Shown here piece after piece: positions 53,967 to 64,000 of a stretch of DNA of 64,000 nucleotides. The notes below the pieces were generated by a model. That model saw nothing but the letters and a program-made list of their open reading frames with translations, ran no database searches and was not told the DNA's origin. The translations under genes were made by a program, and so were the position numbers. The DNA comes from JBBSNV01 sp964458605 (GTDB lineage Bacteria; Pseudomonadota; Alphaproteobacteria; Reyranellales; JAQSWP01), in the NCBI GenBank assembly GCA_964458605.1, contig CAYWLS010000022.1, forward strand, positions 9,035 through 73,034. Direction: 5' to 3'. Every line of letters starts with the position of its first letter. The first letter of the stretch is position 1.

Positions 53967-54428
53967 GTGCTGGCCTTTCTGGTTCTTTCTTCGATCATGA
54001 CGCTCGGCGGGTGGGCGGTGCCTCAACCCGGGCAGGGGGCATTCATGCGATGGGCGCCAGGCGGCTTCTTTATGGCTTGCTCTCTGGTGTTCCTGGTCAC
54101 GCTCCTGCCCGGTGTGCGGCGCGCATCGTGTTTGCGCCGGACGGGGGCCTCGATGAGAAATCTGTACCGGGAGCATCGGTTTGCCTGGCAGCAGATGACC
54201 CGTCCGGTCTCGAAGGGAATGATCCCCTATATACCCGCATGGTTGATAGGCCGGGCCCCGTTCGCCGAAATCGTTCCGGCCGGACCTGCCGCTACCGGCA
54301 AGTCTTCGCAGCCGCGCCGCATCGCGATCCCGTTGGCCATGTACCGTTCCCACAAAAAAGATCGAGCGGATGGCGCGCGCTTATTGGCATCAAGCGCGGG
54401 CCGATTCGCTGCCTTCCACAACGCTTGA
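53967..54428 (+). CDS. possible small membrane protein, hypothetical
   Basis: A weakly supported 153-residue frame starting with GTG 53967. Its first 55 residues contain two hydrophobic segments (VLAFLVLSSIMTLGGWAV and FFMACSLVFLVTLL) separated by a short loop, as in a small inner-membrane protein; the rest is basic and looks low in structure. Codon third positions are GC-rich but less so than in neighbours. It has no good ribosome site and may be a remnant. It covers most of an otherwise empty 589-base stretch between the aminotransferase and tRNA-His. Confidence 0.35.
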   Translation: MLAFLVLSSIMTLGGWAVPQPGQGAFMRWAPGGFFMACSLVFLVTLLPGVRRASCLRRTGASMRNLYREHRFAWQQMTRPVSKGMIPYIPAWLIGRAPFAEIVPAGPAATGKSSQPRRIAIPLAMYRSHKKDRADGARLLASSAGRFAAFHNA

Positions 54429-54465
54429 CCCAGCGCCCTCAAAAGACTAGGTAAACCGCCGATGT

Positions 54466-54542
54466 GGCGGGCGTAGCTCAGTTGGTAGAGCGCCAGGTTG
54501 TGGTCTTGGATGTCGCCGGTTCGAGCCCGGTCGCTCGCCCCA
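54466..54542 (+). tRNA. tRNA-His (anticodon GTG)
   Basis: A complete cloverleaf: acceptor GCGGGCG pairing with CGCTCGC, D arm TAGCTCAGTTGGTAGAGC, anticodon loop TTGTGGT, and T arm GGTTCGAGCC. The extra G before position 1 faces C73, the tRNA-His identity pair, and CCA is encoded at 54540-54542. Confidence 0.97.
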
Positions 54543-54640
54543 TTTTCCCTTCCGTTCCGGCATTCGGTTGCCCTCGCAAAGGCTGGGCGGTCTGGCGGCG
54601 TTGCGGCATAATCAGGCCGTCGCGCGTCTGGGAGGCGGCC

Positions 54641-54943
54641 ATGCGTCGGATATCGCTAGCGCTCGTTGTCGTGGTCCTGGCGGCGGGTCTGGCTCCGCAG
54701 GCCGGCGCGATCGACACGATGGGGGTGGGCGCGCAGCCCTGCCGCATCTTCCTGCAGGAGCGCGACGGGCCCCGGCGCAGCGAGTTCCTGGCCTGGATCC
54801 TGGGCTACCTGTCCGGGTTGGCGGTCGAGCGCAACCAGGACATGCTGGCCGACCAGACCGCCGACAGCGTCATGGCCCGCGCCGTCGAACTGTGCAGCCG
54901 CGATCCGGAGCAGTATCTCGACGATGTGCTGGACGATTTCTAG
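54641..54943 (+). CDS. small secreted helical protein, HdeA-like
   Basis: A 100-residue protein with a signal peptide (MRRISLALVVVVLAAGLAPQ, cut near AGA/ID). The mature part is helical, with two Cys (QPCRIFL and VELCSRD) that probably form a disulfide, and a central FLAWILGYLSGL segment as seen in HdeA-like periplasmic proteins. ATG 54641 has GGGAGG in front; the frame also runs upstream through the tRNA, which is not coding. The family is not firmly identified, and the product should be periplasmic. Confidence 0.72.
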   Translation: MRRISLALVVVVLAAGLAPQAGAIDTMGVGAQPCRIFLQERDGPRRSEFLAWILGYLSGLAVERNQDMLADQTADSVMARAVELCSRDPEQYLDDVLDDF

Positions 54944-54961
54944 CGGTACCTTCCCGACGTT

Positions 54962-55900
54962 CTAGACGACCGCTTCGCGCACCAGCGAATAGCGCGTCTG
55001 TGCCGTGGTGGCGGTGCGGTAGAAGGTGATCAGCTCGTCCCACGGTCCGGCGATCTTCTGGAAGCCGGAAATGAACACCACGATGGTGGCGATGTCGGTG
55101 CCGCGTTCGATCACGAACCAGCCGCCGACCATGAAAATGGCCAGCGGTCCCAGCGCATCGAGGAAGTTGCCCAGGAACGTCAGGAAGTATTTCATCAGAT
55201 AGATGCGCAGGCGCGACTCGTAGGCCCGCTTCACCCAGCGATGGAAGTGCAGCGCCTGATCGTCGCCCGGCGTCTTCGCCGTCATGCGCTGCACCACTTC
55301 GTTGCCCAGGCTGCGCACCTGGCGTGCATGCAGGGCGGCATAGCGGTTGATGCGCGTCTGCAGCGCCGGCACCAGGAATATCTGCGGCAGGTACACCGCG
55401 GCGGCTATTCCGGCGATCAGCGGGTTGAGCACCGCCAGATAGCCGGTGACGGCGATCATCGTGCCGCCCTGCAGCAGCGGCAAGGACAGGCTGTCGCCGA
55501 CGAAGCCGGCAACGTCTTCCGTCTCGGCGGCGACGATCGACACCACCGCGCCGACCTCCAGCCGCCGGTCCGCCGGCGCTTCGGGCAGGGCGGCCGGCGC
55601 CACGCCGATATTTGCATAGACGGTCTCGCGCAGCCGGCGCGTCACGCGCTCGACCAGCCGCCCCCGGCTGACATTGAGCCAGTATTTCAGGCCGCCCTGC
55701 AGCAGCAGGGTAACGAGATAGACCGCACCCAGCGCCGCCAGCAGACGCAGGTCATGGCCGTGGATGGCGTCGTCGACGATGCGGCGCTGCAGTTCGAGCG
55801 GCGCCCAGGACAGCAGCACGACCACCCCGGTCAGCAGACAGAGATGGAGCTGTTGCCTGCCCGTGGTCTGCAGGATGTAGCGGTAGAGAAAGCGGGGCAT
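54962..55900 (-). CDS. ABC exporter transmembrane domain without an ATPase domain
   Basis: A 312-residue protein equal to the membrane half of a type IV ABC exporter. Six helices can be followed, with the N-terminal LSWAPLELQRRIVDDAI and YLVTLLLQGGLKYWLNVSRGR typical of MsbA-like proteins. The sequence stops at TTAQTRYSLVREAVV, where relatives continue into the nucleotide-binding domain. No Walker A, signature or Walker B motif is present here or downstream. It is a lone minus-strand gene whose codon use is normal. It may pair with an ATPase encoded elsewhere or act in another way. Confidence 0.82.
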   Translation of the reverse strand: MPRFLYRYILQTTGRQQLHLCLLTGVVVLLSWAPLELQRRIVDDAIHGHDLRLLAALGAVYLVTLLLQGGLKYWLNVSRGRLVERVTRRLRETVYANIGVAPAALPEAPADRRLEVGAVVSIVAAETEDVAGFVGDSLSLPLLQGGTMIAVTGYLAVLNPLIAGIAAAVYLPQIFLVPALQTRINRYAALHARQVRSLGNEVVQRMTAKTPGDDQALHFHRWVKRAYESRLRIYLMKYFLTFLGNFLDALGPLAIFMVGGWFVIERGTDIATIVVFISGFQKIAGPWDELITFYRTATTAQTRYSLVREAVV

Positions 55901-56030
55901 CGGATCGCTGATGTTGCGTATGCCAGACTAGGGATCGGCCCGGCCGCCGCCTTGATCCCGGTCAAGCCGCCTTTTGTGGCGCTGCGCCGCGCGGCATACT
56001 CGACGCCAATCGCGAACAGGGGGAAAGACC

Positions 56031-56798
56031 ATGAAGACGCGCAATCTCAAGCAGGAGCTGAAGGCCGGCAGGAAGCTGCTAGGCTGCTGGGCCGGGCTGG
56101 GCAGCGCCGCCGCGGTCGAGATCGTCGCCATGGCCGGCTTCGATTTCGTGGTGCTGGACTGGGAGCACGGTTTCGTCGATCGCTCCAATTCGCTGCCGCT
56201 GGTGCTGGCGGCGCGCGCCCATGGCTGCGGCGTGATCGTGCGCGTGCCCGACCATCGCACCGCCGAGTTCAAGTTCGCCCTGGATATGGGCGTGGATGGG
56301 GTCATCGTGCCGATGGTGGCGAGCGTCGAGGAGGCGCGCGCCATCGTCGCCGCCTGTCGCTATCCGCTGGCCGGCGCGCGGGGGGCGGCGCCCGGGGTGA
56401 TCCGCGCCGCCGACTACGGCGCTGCCGCCAAGGATTATGTGGCGCGCCATGCCGAGGAACTGCTGATCGTGCTGCAGATCGAGCATGTCGACACCATCGA
56501 CCGCATCCCGCAGATCGCCGCTGTCGACGGCGTCGATATGCTGTTCATCGGGCCGTCGGACATGACCGCCTCGATGGGGCGGCTGGGCGAGGGCACCCAT
56601 CCGGACGCGCAGCGGGAAATCGCCCGTGCCGAGGAGGCGATCCGCAGATCGGGCAAGTATCTGTCGTCCATCCTGCTGCCTGGGCGGGACATGGCCGGCA
56701 TGTGGGCGGCCGGCCATTCGCTGGTGGTCCCCATCGCCGACGCGAACCTGCTGGGCAATGCCGCCCGCGCCATGGTCAAGAACGCGGCGCGGCCGTGA
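56031..56798 (+). CDS. HpcH/HpaI-family class II aldolase
   Basis: A 255-residue TIM-barrel aldolase of the HpcH/HpaI group, cleaving or joining 2-oxo acids (4-hydroxy-2-oxoheptanedioate or related) with a divalent metal. Seen are FDFVVLDWEHGFVDR, the Arg region VIVRVPDHR, the metal Glu in LQIEHVDTIDRI, and IGPSDMTASMGR with the metal Asp. ATG 56031 follows GGGGGAAAG. It runs 60 bases ahead of nnrD on the same strand but is probably unrelated in function. The true substrate is unknown. Confidence 0.9.
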   Translation: MKTRNLKQELKAGRKLLGCWAGLGSAAAVEIVAMAGFDFVVLDWEHGFVDRSNSLPLVLAARAHGCGVIVRVPDHRTAEFKFALDMGVDGVIVPMVASVEEARAIVAACRYPLAGARGAAPGVIRAADYGAAAKDYVARHAEELLIVLQIEHVDTIDRIPQIAAVDGVDMLFIGPSDMTASMGRLGEGTHPDAQREIARAEEAIRRSGKYLSSILLPGRDMAGMWAAGHSLVVPIADANLLGNAARAMVKNAARP

Positions 56799-56858
56799 AG
56801 GGGCGCCGGTTGCGGTGGATCAAGCGATTCGGCCGGTCGACCGGCCTATAATGCGCCG

Positions 56859-58343
56859 ATGAGCTTCGTGCCCGATCAGACCCAGGCTCTGCTGACGGTC
56901 GCCGAGATGGCGGCATCGGATCGCGCGGCCATCGCCGCGGGCATCGCCGGCACGCGCCTGATGGCCGCCGCCGGCAACGGCGTGTTCGAGGCCATCGTCA
57001 GCCGCTTTCCGCCCCAGCCGACCATCGTTCTGTGCGGCCCCGGCAACAATGGCGGGGACGGCTACGTCGTGGCCGAGAAGCTGCGTCGCGCCGGCTGGGA
57101 CGTCGCTGTGGCATCCCTGGTCCGCCGCGCGGCGCTGAAGGGCGATGCCGCCCGGGCGGCGGCGCTGTGGCAGGGGCGGACCGTCGCCCTTGACGCCGTC
57201 GACGTGCTGGACGGACGGACCCTGGCGGTCGATGCGCTGTTCGGCGCCGGGCTGGCGCGCCCGCTCGAAGGCGTCGCCGGAGCCGTGGTCGCGGCGATCG
57301 GCGCTCGCGGCCTGGCCTGTGTCGGGGTCGACGTGCCATCGGGCGTGGAAGGCGATACCGGCAAGGTGCTGGGCTGCGCGCCGCGCTGCGCTTTGACGGT
57401 CACCTTCTTCCGTCTCAAGCCGGGTCACCTGCTGCTGCCGGGGCGGGCGCTGTGCGGGGAAACGGTGCTGGTCGATATCGGAACGCCTGCAGACATTCTC
57501 GACGCGCTGGAACCGCGCACCTGGCGCAACGATCCGGCGCTGTGGCGCGCCGCTTTGCCGCGTCGGGAGATGTCCGATCACAAATATCGCCGCGGCCACG
57601 CCCTGATCTATGGCGGCGCCAGGCTGACCGGAGCGGCCCGGCTGGCGGCATTGGCGGCCCGGCGCATGGGAGCGGGGCTGGCGACCATCGCCGCGCCGGT
57701 GGAGGCTGGACCGGTCTACCGCGCGGGCGACGCCGGCACCATCGTCGCCGACTGCGAATTTCCGTCCGACTATGCCGCGCTGCTGGCCGACCGGCGCTTC
57801 AATGCCGTGGTGATCGGTCCCGGGCTGGGCCGGGGCAAGGCCACCTGGCGCAAGCTCGAGCAGGCCTTGGCGAGCGGTGCGGAGGAGCGTCGCTTCGTCA
57901 TCGACGCCGACGCCCTTACCTCGGCGGGCGACAGCCAGCGCTTGTTCGGCCTGCTCGGTCCACATTGCGTCCTCACCCCCCATGAGGGGGAGTTCGCCAG
58001 GCTTTTCGCCTCGATCGCCCCCGATCTCGACAAGCTGACGCGGGCGCGGAGGGCGGCTCGCCGATCGGGGGCCATCGTCCTGCTGAAAGGGGCCGACACG
58101 GTGGTGGCTGCCCCGGACGGCCGGGCGGCGATCAATGCCAATGCCCCCGCCTGGCTGGCCTCCGCGGGGTCGGGCGACGTGCTGGCCGGCATGGTCGGCG
58201 GGCTCCTCGCCCAGGGCGTCGAGCCCTTCTGCGCGGCCGCGGCCGCCGTGTGGCTGCATGGCCTGGCGGGTCGCCTGGCCGGTCCGGCCCTGGTCGCCGA
58301 GGACCTGCCGGTTACACTGCGGGATGTTTGGAAAGCTCTGTAG
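56859..58343 (+). CDS. nnrD: bifunctional NAD(P)H-hydrate epimerase / dehydratase
   Basis: A 494-residue metabolite-repair enzyme that turns damaged NAD(P)H hydrate back into NAD(P)H. Residues 1 to about 215 are the epimerase (YjeF-N, NnrE) with GPGNNGGDGYVVA and GVDVPSGVEGDTG. The rest is the ADP-dependent dehydratase (ribokinase-like) with GHALIYGG, VIGPGLGRG, LTPHEGEFARLF and GSGDVLAGMVGGLL. Both domains look complete. Fused forms are standard in proteobacteria. The 105 bases after it are AT-rich and carry the promoter region of the next small gene. Confidence 0.94.
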   Translation: MSFVPDQTQALLTVAEMAASDRAAIAAGIAGTRLMAAAGNGVFEAIVSRFPPQPTIVLCGPGNNGGDGYVVAEKLRRAGWDVAVASLVRRAALKGDAARAAALWQGRTVALDAVDVLDGRTLAVDALFGAGLARPLEGVAGAVVAAIGARGLACVGVDVPSGVEGDTGKVLGCAPRCALTVTFFRLKPGHLLLPGRALCGETVLVDIGTPADILDALEPRTWRNDPALWRAALPRREMSDHKYRRGHALIYGGARLTGAARLAALAARRMGAGLATIAAPVEAGPVYRAGDAGTIVADCEFPSDYAALLADRRFNAVVIGPGLGRGKATWRKLEQALASGAEERRFVIDADALTSAGDSQRLFGLLGPHCVLTPHEGEFARLFASIAPDLDKLTRARRAARRSGAIVLLKGADTVVAAPDGRAAINANAPAWLASAGSGDVLAGMVGGLLAQGVEPFCAAAAAVWLHGLAGRLAGPALVAEDLPVTLRDVWKAL

Positions 58344-58448
58344 ATAACTCGAATTTTGTAAGTATTTCGGTAGCTTCTTGCATTTTCTCCACAAGTTTAT
58401 CAAACTGAGCGGGTCAATCGCTTAGCGCGACAAGCTTTGGGGGCTTAT

Positions 58449-58697
58449 ATGTTGTGGTTTAAGCGGCACGAACACGGCGTCAAAATCGAGGCTGGGGCAA
58501 TCTTCCGTCGCGAGGCCGAAGAGCAGAACCTGGTCGAGACCGCCAGTGTTCTCAAGGTGAAAGCGGACGTCTTCGGCATTCCGCATGTCCATTACAACAT
58601 CGTCTACAAACGCCCGTACGAGACCATCGCCGACGGGCCGCGGGTGCTGGCGCTCGACAGCTTCCGCAAGCGTTATCGCGAGCGCATCCCGGCCTGA
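58449..58697 (+). CDS. conserved-looking small basic protein, hypothetical
   Basis: An 82-residue soluble protein with no signal peptide: a basic start (MLWFKRHEHG), an Ala/Glu-rich helix (FRREAEEQNLVETASVL), then a beta-rich end (VHYNIVYKRPYETIADGP) and a basic tail. I cannot name the family. The start ATG 58449 has TGGGGG in front. It lies between nnrD and tRNA-Leu, with an AT-rich promoter-like stretch before it, so it is likely a single-gene unit. Confidence 0.7.
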   Translation: MLWFKRHEHGVKIEAGAIFRREAEEQNLVETASVLKVKADVFGIPHVHYNIVYKRPYETIADGPRVLALDSFRKRYRERIPA

Positions 58698-58902
58698 CGG
58701 CAGGGTCGGGGCGGAGGTTACCGGCGGAGGTTCCAGGCGGGGTTCCCGGCCCATGGAGGCGGGCCGGCAACCCCGCGGCTAACGGCCGGAATCAGCACTG
58801 TATTTCGCTTTACCTGCCGGTGGCCGTGGGATAGAACACGCCTCCGAAAACGCGGCCGGCTCCTCTCGCGCGTGGTGCCGGTTGACCGGCGGCTTCCTGG
58901 AA

Positions 58903-58987
58903 GCGGGCGTGGTGAAATTGGTAGACACGCGAGACTTAGAATCTCGTGCCGCAAGGCGTGTGGGTTCAAGTCCCTCCGCCCGCACCA
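58903..58987 (+). tRNA. tRNA-Leu (anticodon TAG)
   Basis: An 85-base class II tRNA: acceptor GCGGGCG with CGCCCGC, D loop with GGTGAAATTGGTAGACACGC, anticodon loop CTTAGAA inside GAGA/TCTC, the long variable arm TGCCGCAAGGCGT, the T arm GGGTTCAAGTCCC, discriminator A, and an encoded CCA at 58985-58987. Confidence 0.97.
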
Positions 58988-59103
58988 GCAATCCGGCCAA
59001 GGAGTGGATTGCCCATGAGCGGCGGTGTGTCGCTTGTGCCGTCGCGTATGGTTTGGTCGATCAACCGGGCTTGGGCCCACGGAATTCTTGAAAAGAGACG
59101 ATG

Positions 59104-60456
59104 ATGCAGGTCACCGAGGTCAGCAACGAAGGTCTGAAGCGCCAGTACAAGATCCTGGTGCCGGCGAACGATATCTCGACACAGATCGATCAACGCCTCG
59201 GCGAGATCGGCAAGCAGGCCCGCATCCCGGGCTTCCGTCCCGGCAAGGCGCCGCTGTCGCTGCTGAAGAAGCAGTACGGCCAGGCGCTGATGGGCGAGAT
59301 CTTGGAAAAGACCGTCAACGAGAGCTCGCAACGCACGATCGCCGATCGCGGCTTGCGTCCCGCCACCCAGCCCAAGGTCGAGATCGTCAAGTTCGGCGAT
59401 GGCGAGGACCTGGAATTCTCGATGGATTTCGAGATCCTGCCCGAGATCGCGCCGATGGACTTCGCGCAGATCGAGCTCGAGCGGCTGAAGGTCGATATCA
59501 CCGACGAGATGATCCAGGAGACCCTGCAGCGCGTCGCCGATCAGTCGCGCCAGCGCAAGCCGGCGCCCGAAGGCCATGCCGCGGAGAAGGGCGACGTGGT
59601 CGTGATCGACTTTGTCGGCAAGATCGACGGCACCGCGTTCGAGAACGGCAGCGCCGAGAACTACGAGCTCGAGCTGGGCTCGAACTCGTTCATTCCCGGC
59701 TTCGAGGACCAACTGGTCGGCGTCAAGGCCGGCGACAAGCGCGACGTGAACGTGAGCTTCCCGGCCGACTACGGTGCGGCCGACCTGGCCGGCAAGGCGG
59801 CGGTGTTCGAATGCACCGTCAAGGAAGTGCTGACCGCCGCGCCGCGGCCGATCGACGACGAGCTGGCCAAGGCCAACGGGTTCGACAATCTGGACGGGCT
59901 GCGCCAGGCGATCCGCCAGCGTCTGGAGATGGAATACAACGGCCTGGGCCGGCTGCGCATGAAGCGCCAGCTGCTCGACAAGCTGGCCGAGCGCGCCGAC
60001 TTCGCCGTGCCCGATTCCCTGGTGGAAGCCGAGTTCAACAGCATCTGGCAGCGCGTCGAGGAAGCCCGCAAGCAGGGCGAAAAGGTGGTCGACGAGGACG
60101 AGGAGAAATCTCGCAAGGAGTATAGGGATATCGCCGTGCGCCGCGTGCGGCTGGGCCTGCTCCTTGCGGAGATCGGCCGGCAGAACAATATCCAGATCAC
60201 GCCGGATGAGATGAACCGCGCCATGGCGGCGGAAGCCCAGCGCTATCCCGGCCAGGAGAAGCAGGTGATCGAGTTCTTCCAGAACAACGCCCAGGCCCGC
60301 GATTCGCTGCGGGCGCCGCTGTTCGAGGACAAGACCGTCGACTTCGTGTTCGAACTGGCCAGCGTCAAGGAGCGCACCGTAACGCGCGAGGAACTCGCCA
60401 AGGATCCCGACGAAGATGCTGGCGGCGAGACCGACAGCAAAACCGACAAGGCGTAA
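59104..60456 (+). CDS. tig: trigger factor, ribosome-associated chaperone
   Basis: A 450-residue chaperone that binds nascent chains at the ribosome exit. The N-terminal domain has the ribosome-binding signature PGFRPGKAPLSLL; the PPIase (FKBP-like) domain has GDVVVIDFVGKIDG and IPGFEDQLVGVKAGD (about residues 160-240); the long helical C-terminal domain follows with an acidic tail. Of two adjacent ATGs, 59104 gives the usual MQVTEV start and a better distance from AAGAGA. It leads the tig-clpP-clpX-lon cluster. Confidence 0.96.
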   Translation: MQVTEVSNEGLKRQYKILVPANDISTQIDQRLGEIGKQARIPGFRPGKAPLSLLKKQYGQALMGEILEKTVNESSQRTIADRGLRPATQPKVEIVKFGDGEDLEFSMDFEILPEIAPMDFAQIELERLKVDITDEMIQETLQRVADQSRQRKPAPEGHAAEKGDVVVIDFVGKIDGTAFENGSAENYELELGSNSFIPGFEDQLVGVKAGDKRDVNVSFPADYGAADLAGKAAVFECTVKEVLTAAPRPIDDELAKANGFDNLDGLRQAIRQRLEMEYNGLGRLRMKRQLLDKLAERADFAVPDSLVEAEFNSIWQRVEEARKQGEKVVDEDEEKSRKEYRDIAVRRVRLGLLLAEIGRQNNIQITPDEMNRAMAAEAQRYPGQEKQVIEFFQNNAQARDSLRAPLFEDKTVDFVFELASVKERTVTREELAKDPDEDAGGETDSKTDKA

Positions 60457-60511
60457 GGCAGCAACGGGGCCATCCGACATCCCCTGCAGCGCCGACGCGA
60501 AAGGAAGAACT

Positions 60512-61141
60512 ATGGCCGAACGCGATCCGTTTGAAGTCTACAACAACACGCTGGTGCCGATGGTGGTCGAGCAGACCGCCCGCGGCGAGCGGGCCTTCGA
60601 CATCTATTCGCGGCTGCTCAAGGAACGCATCATCTTCCTGACCGGCCAGGTCAACGACCACGTCTCGAGCCTGATCTGCGCCCAGCTACTGTTCCTGGAG
60701 TCGGAGAATCCGAACAAGGACATCGCCTTCTACATCAACTCGCCGGGCGGCGTGGTGACCTCCGGAATGGCGATGTACGACACCATGCAATACATCCAGC
60801 CGCACGTGGCGACGATGTGCATCGGCCAGGCCGCTTCGATGGGGTCGCTGCTGCTGACCGCGGGCGAGAAGGGCAAGCGTTACTGCCTGCCCAACGCCCG
60901 CATCATGATCCACCAGCCTTCCGGCGGCGTGCAGGGCCAGGCCACCGATATCGAGATCCAGGCGCGCGAGATTCTGTCGCTGCGCCATCGTCTGAACCAG
61001 GTCTATGTCAAGCACACCGGCCAGCCGCTCGACGTCATCGAGCGGGCGGTCGAGCGCGACAAGTTCATGAGCGCCCAGGAGGCCAAGGAGTTCGGCCTCA
61101 TCGACGAAGTCGTGAGCAGTCGCGCCAAAGTGACGGCTTAG
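60512..61141 (+). CDS. clpP: ATP-dependent Clp protease proteolytic subunit
   Basis: A 209-residue serine protease forming a tetradecamer that degrades substrates unfolded by ClpX or ClpA. The catalytic triad is S109 (GQAASMGS), H134 (MIHQPSGG) and D183. The short N-terminal extension before NTLVPMVVEQT is typical. ATG 60512 follows AAAGGAAG. It lies 55 bases after tig. The 205 bases to clpX are AT-richer and likely hold a separate clpX promoter. Confidence 0.97.
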   Translation: MAERDPFEVYNNTLVPMVVEQTARGERAFDIYSRLLKERIIFLTGQVNDHVSSLICAQLLFLESENPNKDIAFYINSPGGVVTSGMAMYDTMQYIQPHVATMCIGQAASMGSLLLTAGEKGKRYCLPNARIMIHQPSGGVQGQATDIEIQAREILSLRHRLNQVYVKHTGQPLDVIERAVERDKFMSAQEAKEFGLIDEVVSSRAKVTA

Positions 61142-61346
61142 GACCGCCGCCGGGGTGTCGGTGCGGCAACAAACCAGCGAACGCAGTCCTGCTTGGCTGC
61201 GTTGCACAAAAACCGAGGGCCCGCTGCAGTCTATAGCGGCGGATCATCCCATTATACACAAGATTTTGATATTGTCCCGCCTTGAAGGCCAGAGCTAACA
61301 TAGCTTTGCGCCAGTTTTGCGCGGGTTCTGTAAGGACGGTGTGTCC

Positions 61347-62603
<1,257 letters not shown>

Positions 62604-62627
62604 GGGTCGCCCAATACCGGCCGCCGG

Positions 62628-62669
62628 CCGGGGCAGGCTTGAAGAAAGCCCCGGCAATGCCCATTTTTT
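62628..62669 (+). terminator. possible terminator between clpX and lon
   Basis: A 7-base-arm hairpin, CCGGGGC and GCCCCGG (62628-62654), is followed 10 bases later by a T6 run that is itself inside GCCC-ATTTTTTC-GGGC. The spacing to the T run is loose, so termination may be partial, letting some transcripts reach lon. Confidence 0.5.
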
Positions 62670-62766
62670 CGGGCAGGCGGAATGCCTTAGACGAGTGGTC
62701 GACCCAGTCGGCCGGGGTTCCGCTCCGCTGTGGTCCCAGGACGCGGCGCAACGCACGAGAGGTTTT

Positions 62767-64000
<1,234 letters not shown>

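Noticed and set aside
53880..54460. A second real gene in other frames of this stretch
   Set aside because: Other frames give short Arg/Pro-rich translations without ribosome sites; only the weak membrane-protein frame at 53967 has any protein-like character.
54464..54640. An N-terminal extension of the small secreted protein
   Set aside because: It would translate through tRNA-His; the ATG at 54641 has its own ribosome site and starts a proper signal peptide.

Overview
This window comes from the chromosome of a GC-rich alphaproteobacterium. The evidence is the high-GC codon use throughout, the order tRNA-Leu, tig, clpP, clpX, lon at the right end, a PII (glnB)-glnA pair behind a sigma-54-like promoter, and a complete form II (BMS-type) CO dehydrogenase locus. 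A Rhodospirillum-type ferritin-like gene suggests Rhodospirillales or a neighbouring group, but the genus cannot be settled from sequence alone. No insertion sequence, prophage or CRISPR array was seen; this is densely packed chromosomal DNA with many 4-base start/stop overlaps.

Layout. 0-4.2 kb: an RND efflux pump (permease cut by the left edge, with its adaptor) and an ExoD-like membrane protein, all on the minus strand. 4.3-7.2 kb: a quinone oxidoreductase, a short-chain dehydrogenase and a DUF2817 metallopeptidase-like protein. 7.2-11.8 kb: a five-gene minus-strand operon with two tandem paralogous polytopic membrane proteins of unknown family, a GT2 glycosyltransferase, a GtrA flippase-like protein and a DUF1499 protein, probably for envelope glycan or lipid modification. 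11.9-13.8 kb: a GH17 glucanase-like membrane protein. 13.8-18.3 kb: coxG-coxS-coxL-coxM, ended by a strong intrinsic terminator. 20.2-26.7 kb: a tightly overlapped maturation operon (coxD, coxE, split xdhC, a molybdopterin-binding/cytidylyltransferase fusion, a SufS-type cysteine desulfurase, a SufU-type scaffold), followed by a DUF4139 gene. Together these two blocks encode a molybdenum hydroxylase and a cofactor-maturation pathway; the CoxL active-site loop is form II, so the substrate need not be CO.

28.8-45.5 kb holds housekeeping and accessory genes: a methyltransferase, two DHA2 exporters (one with its EmrA-like partner and a divergent TetR repressor behind a symmetrical double-operator promoter), pyrD with an unusual Cys at the catalytic-base position, two secreted paralogs of unknown family, parE, a thioesterase, a small membrane protein, a three-gene hydrolase operon, and an ArsR/SRPBCC/GyrI-like/DUF899 operon that may be leaderless. 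45.5-49.2 kb: a D-aminoacylase-like amidohydrolase, a beta-carbonic anhydrase, and a two-gene ferritin-like operon whose first member keeps every metal residue of encapsulated ferritin but has no encapsulin partner or targeting tail here.

49.2-64 kb: glnA and glnB, a 2OG-Fe(II) oxygenase-like gene, an aminotransferase, tRNA-His, an ABC-exporter membrane half with no ATPase, an HpcH/HpaI aldolase, nnrD, tRNA-Leu, and the protein quality-control cluster tig-clpP-clpX-lon (lon cut by the right edge).
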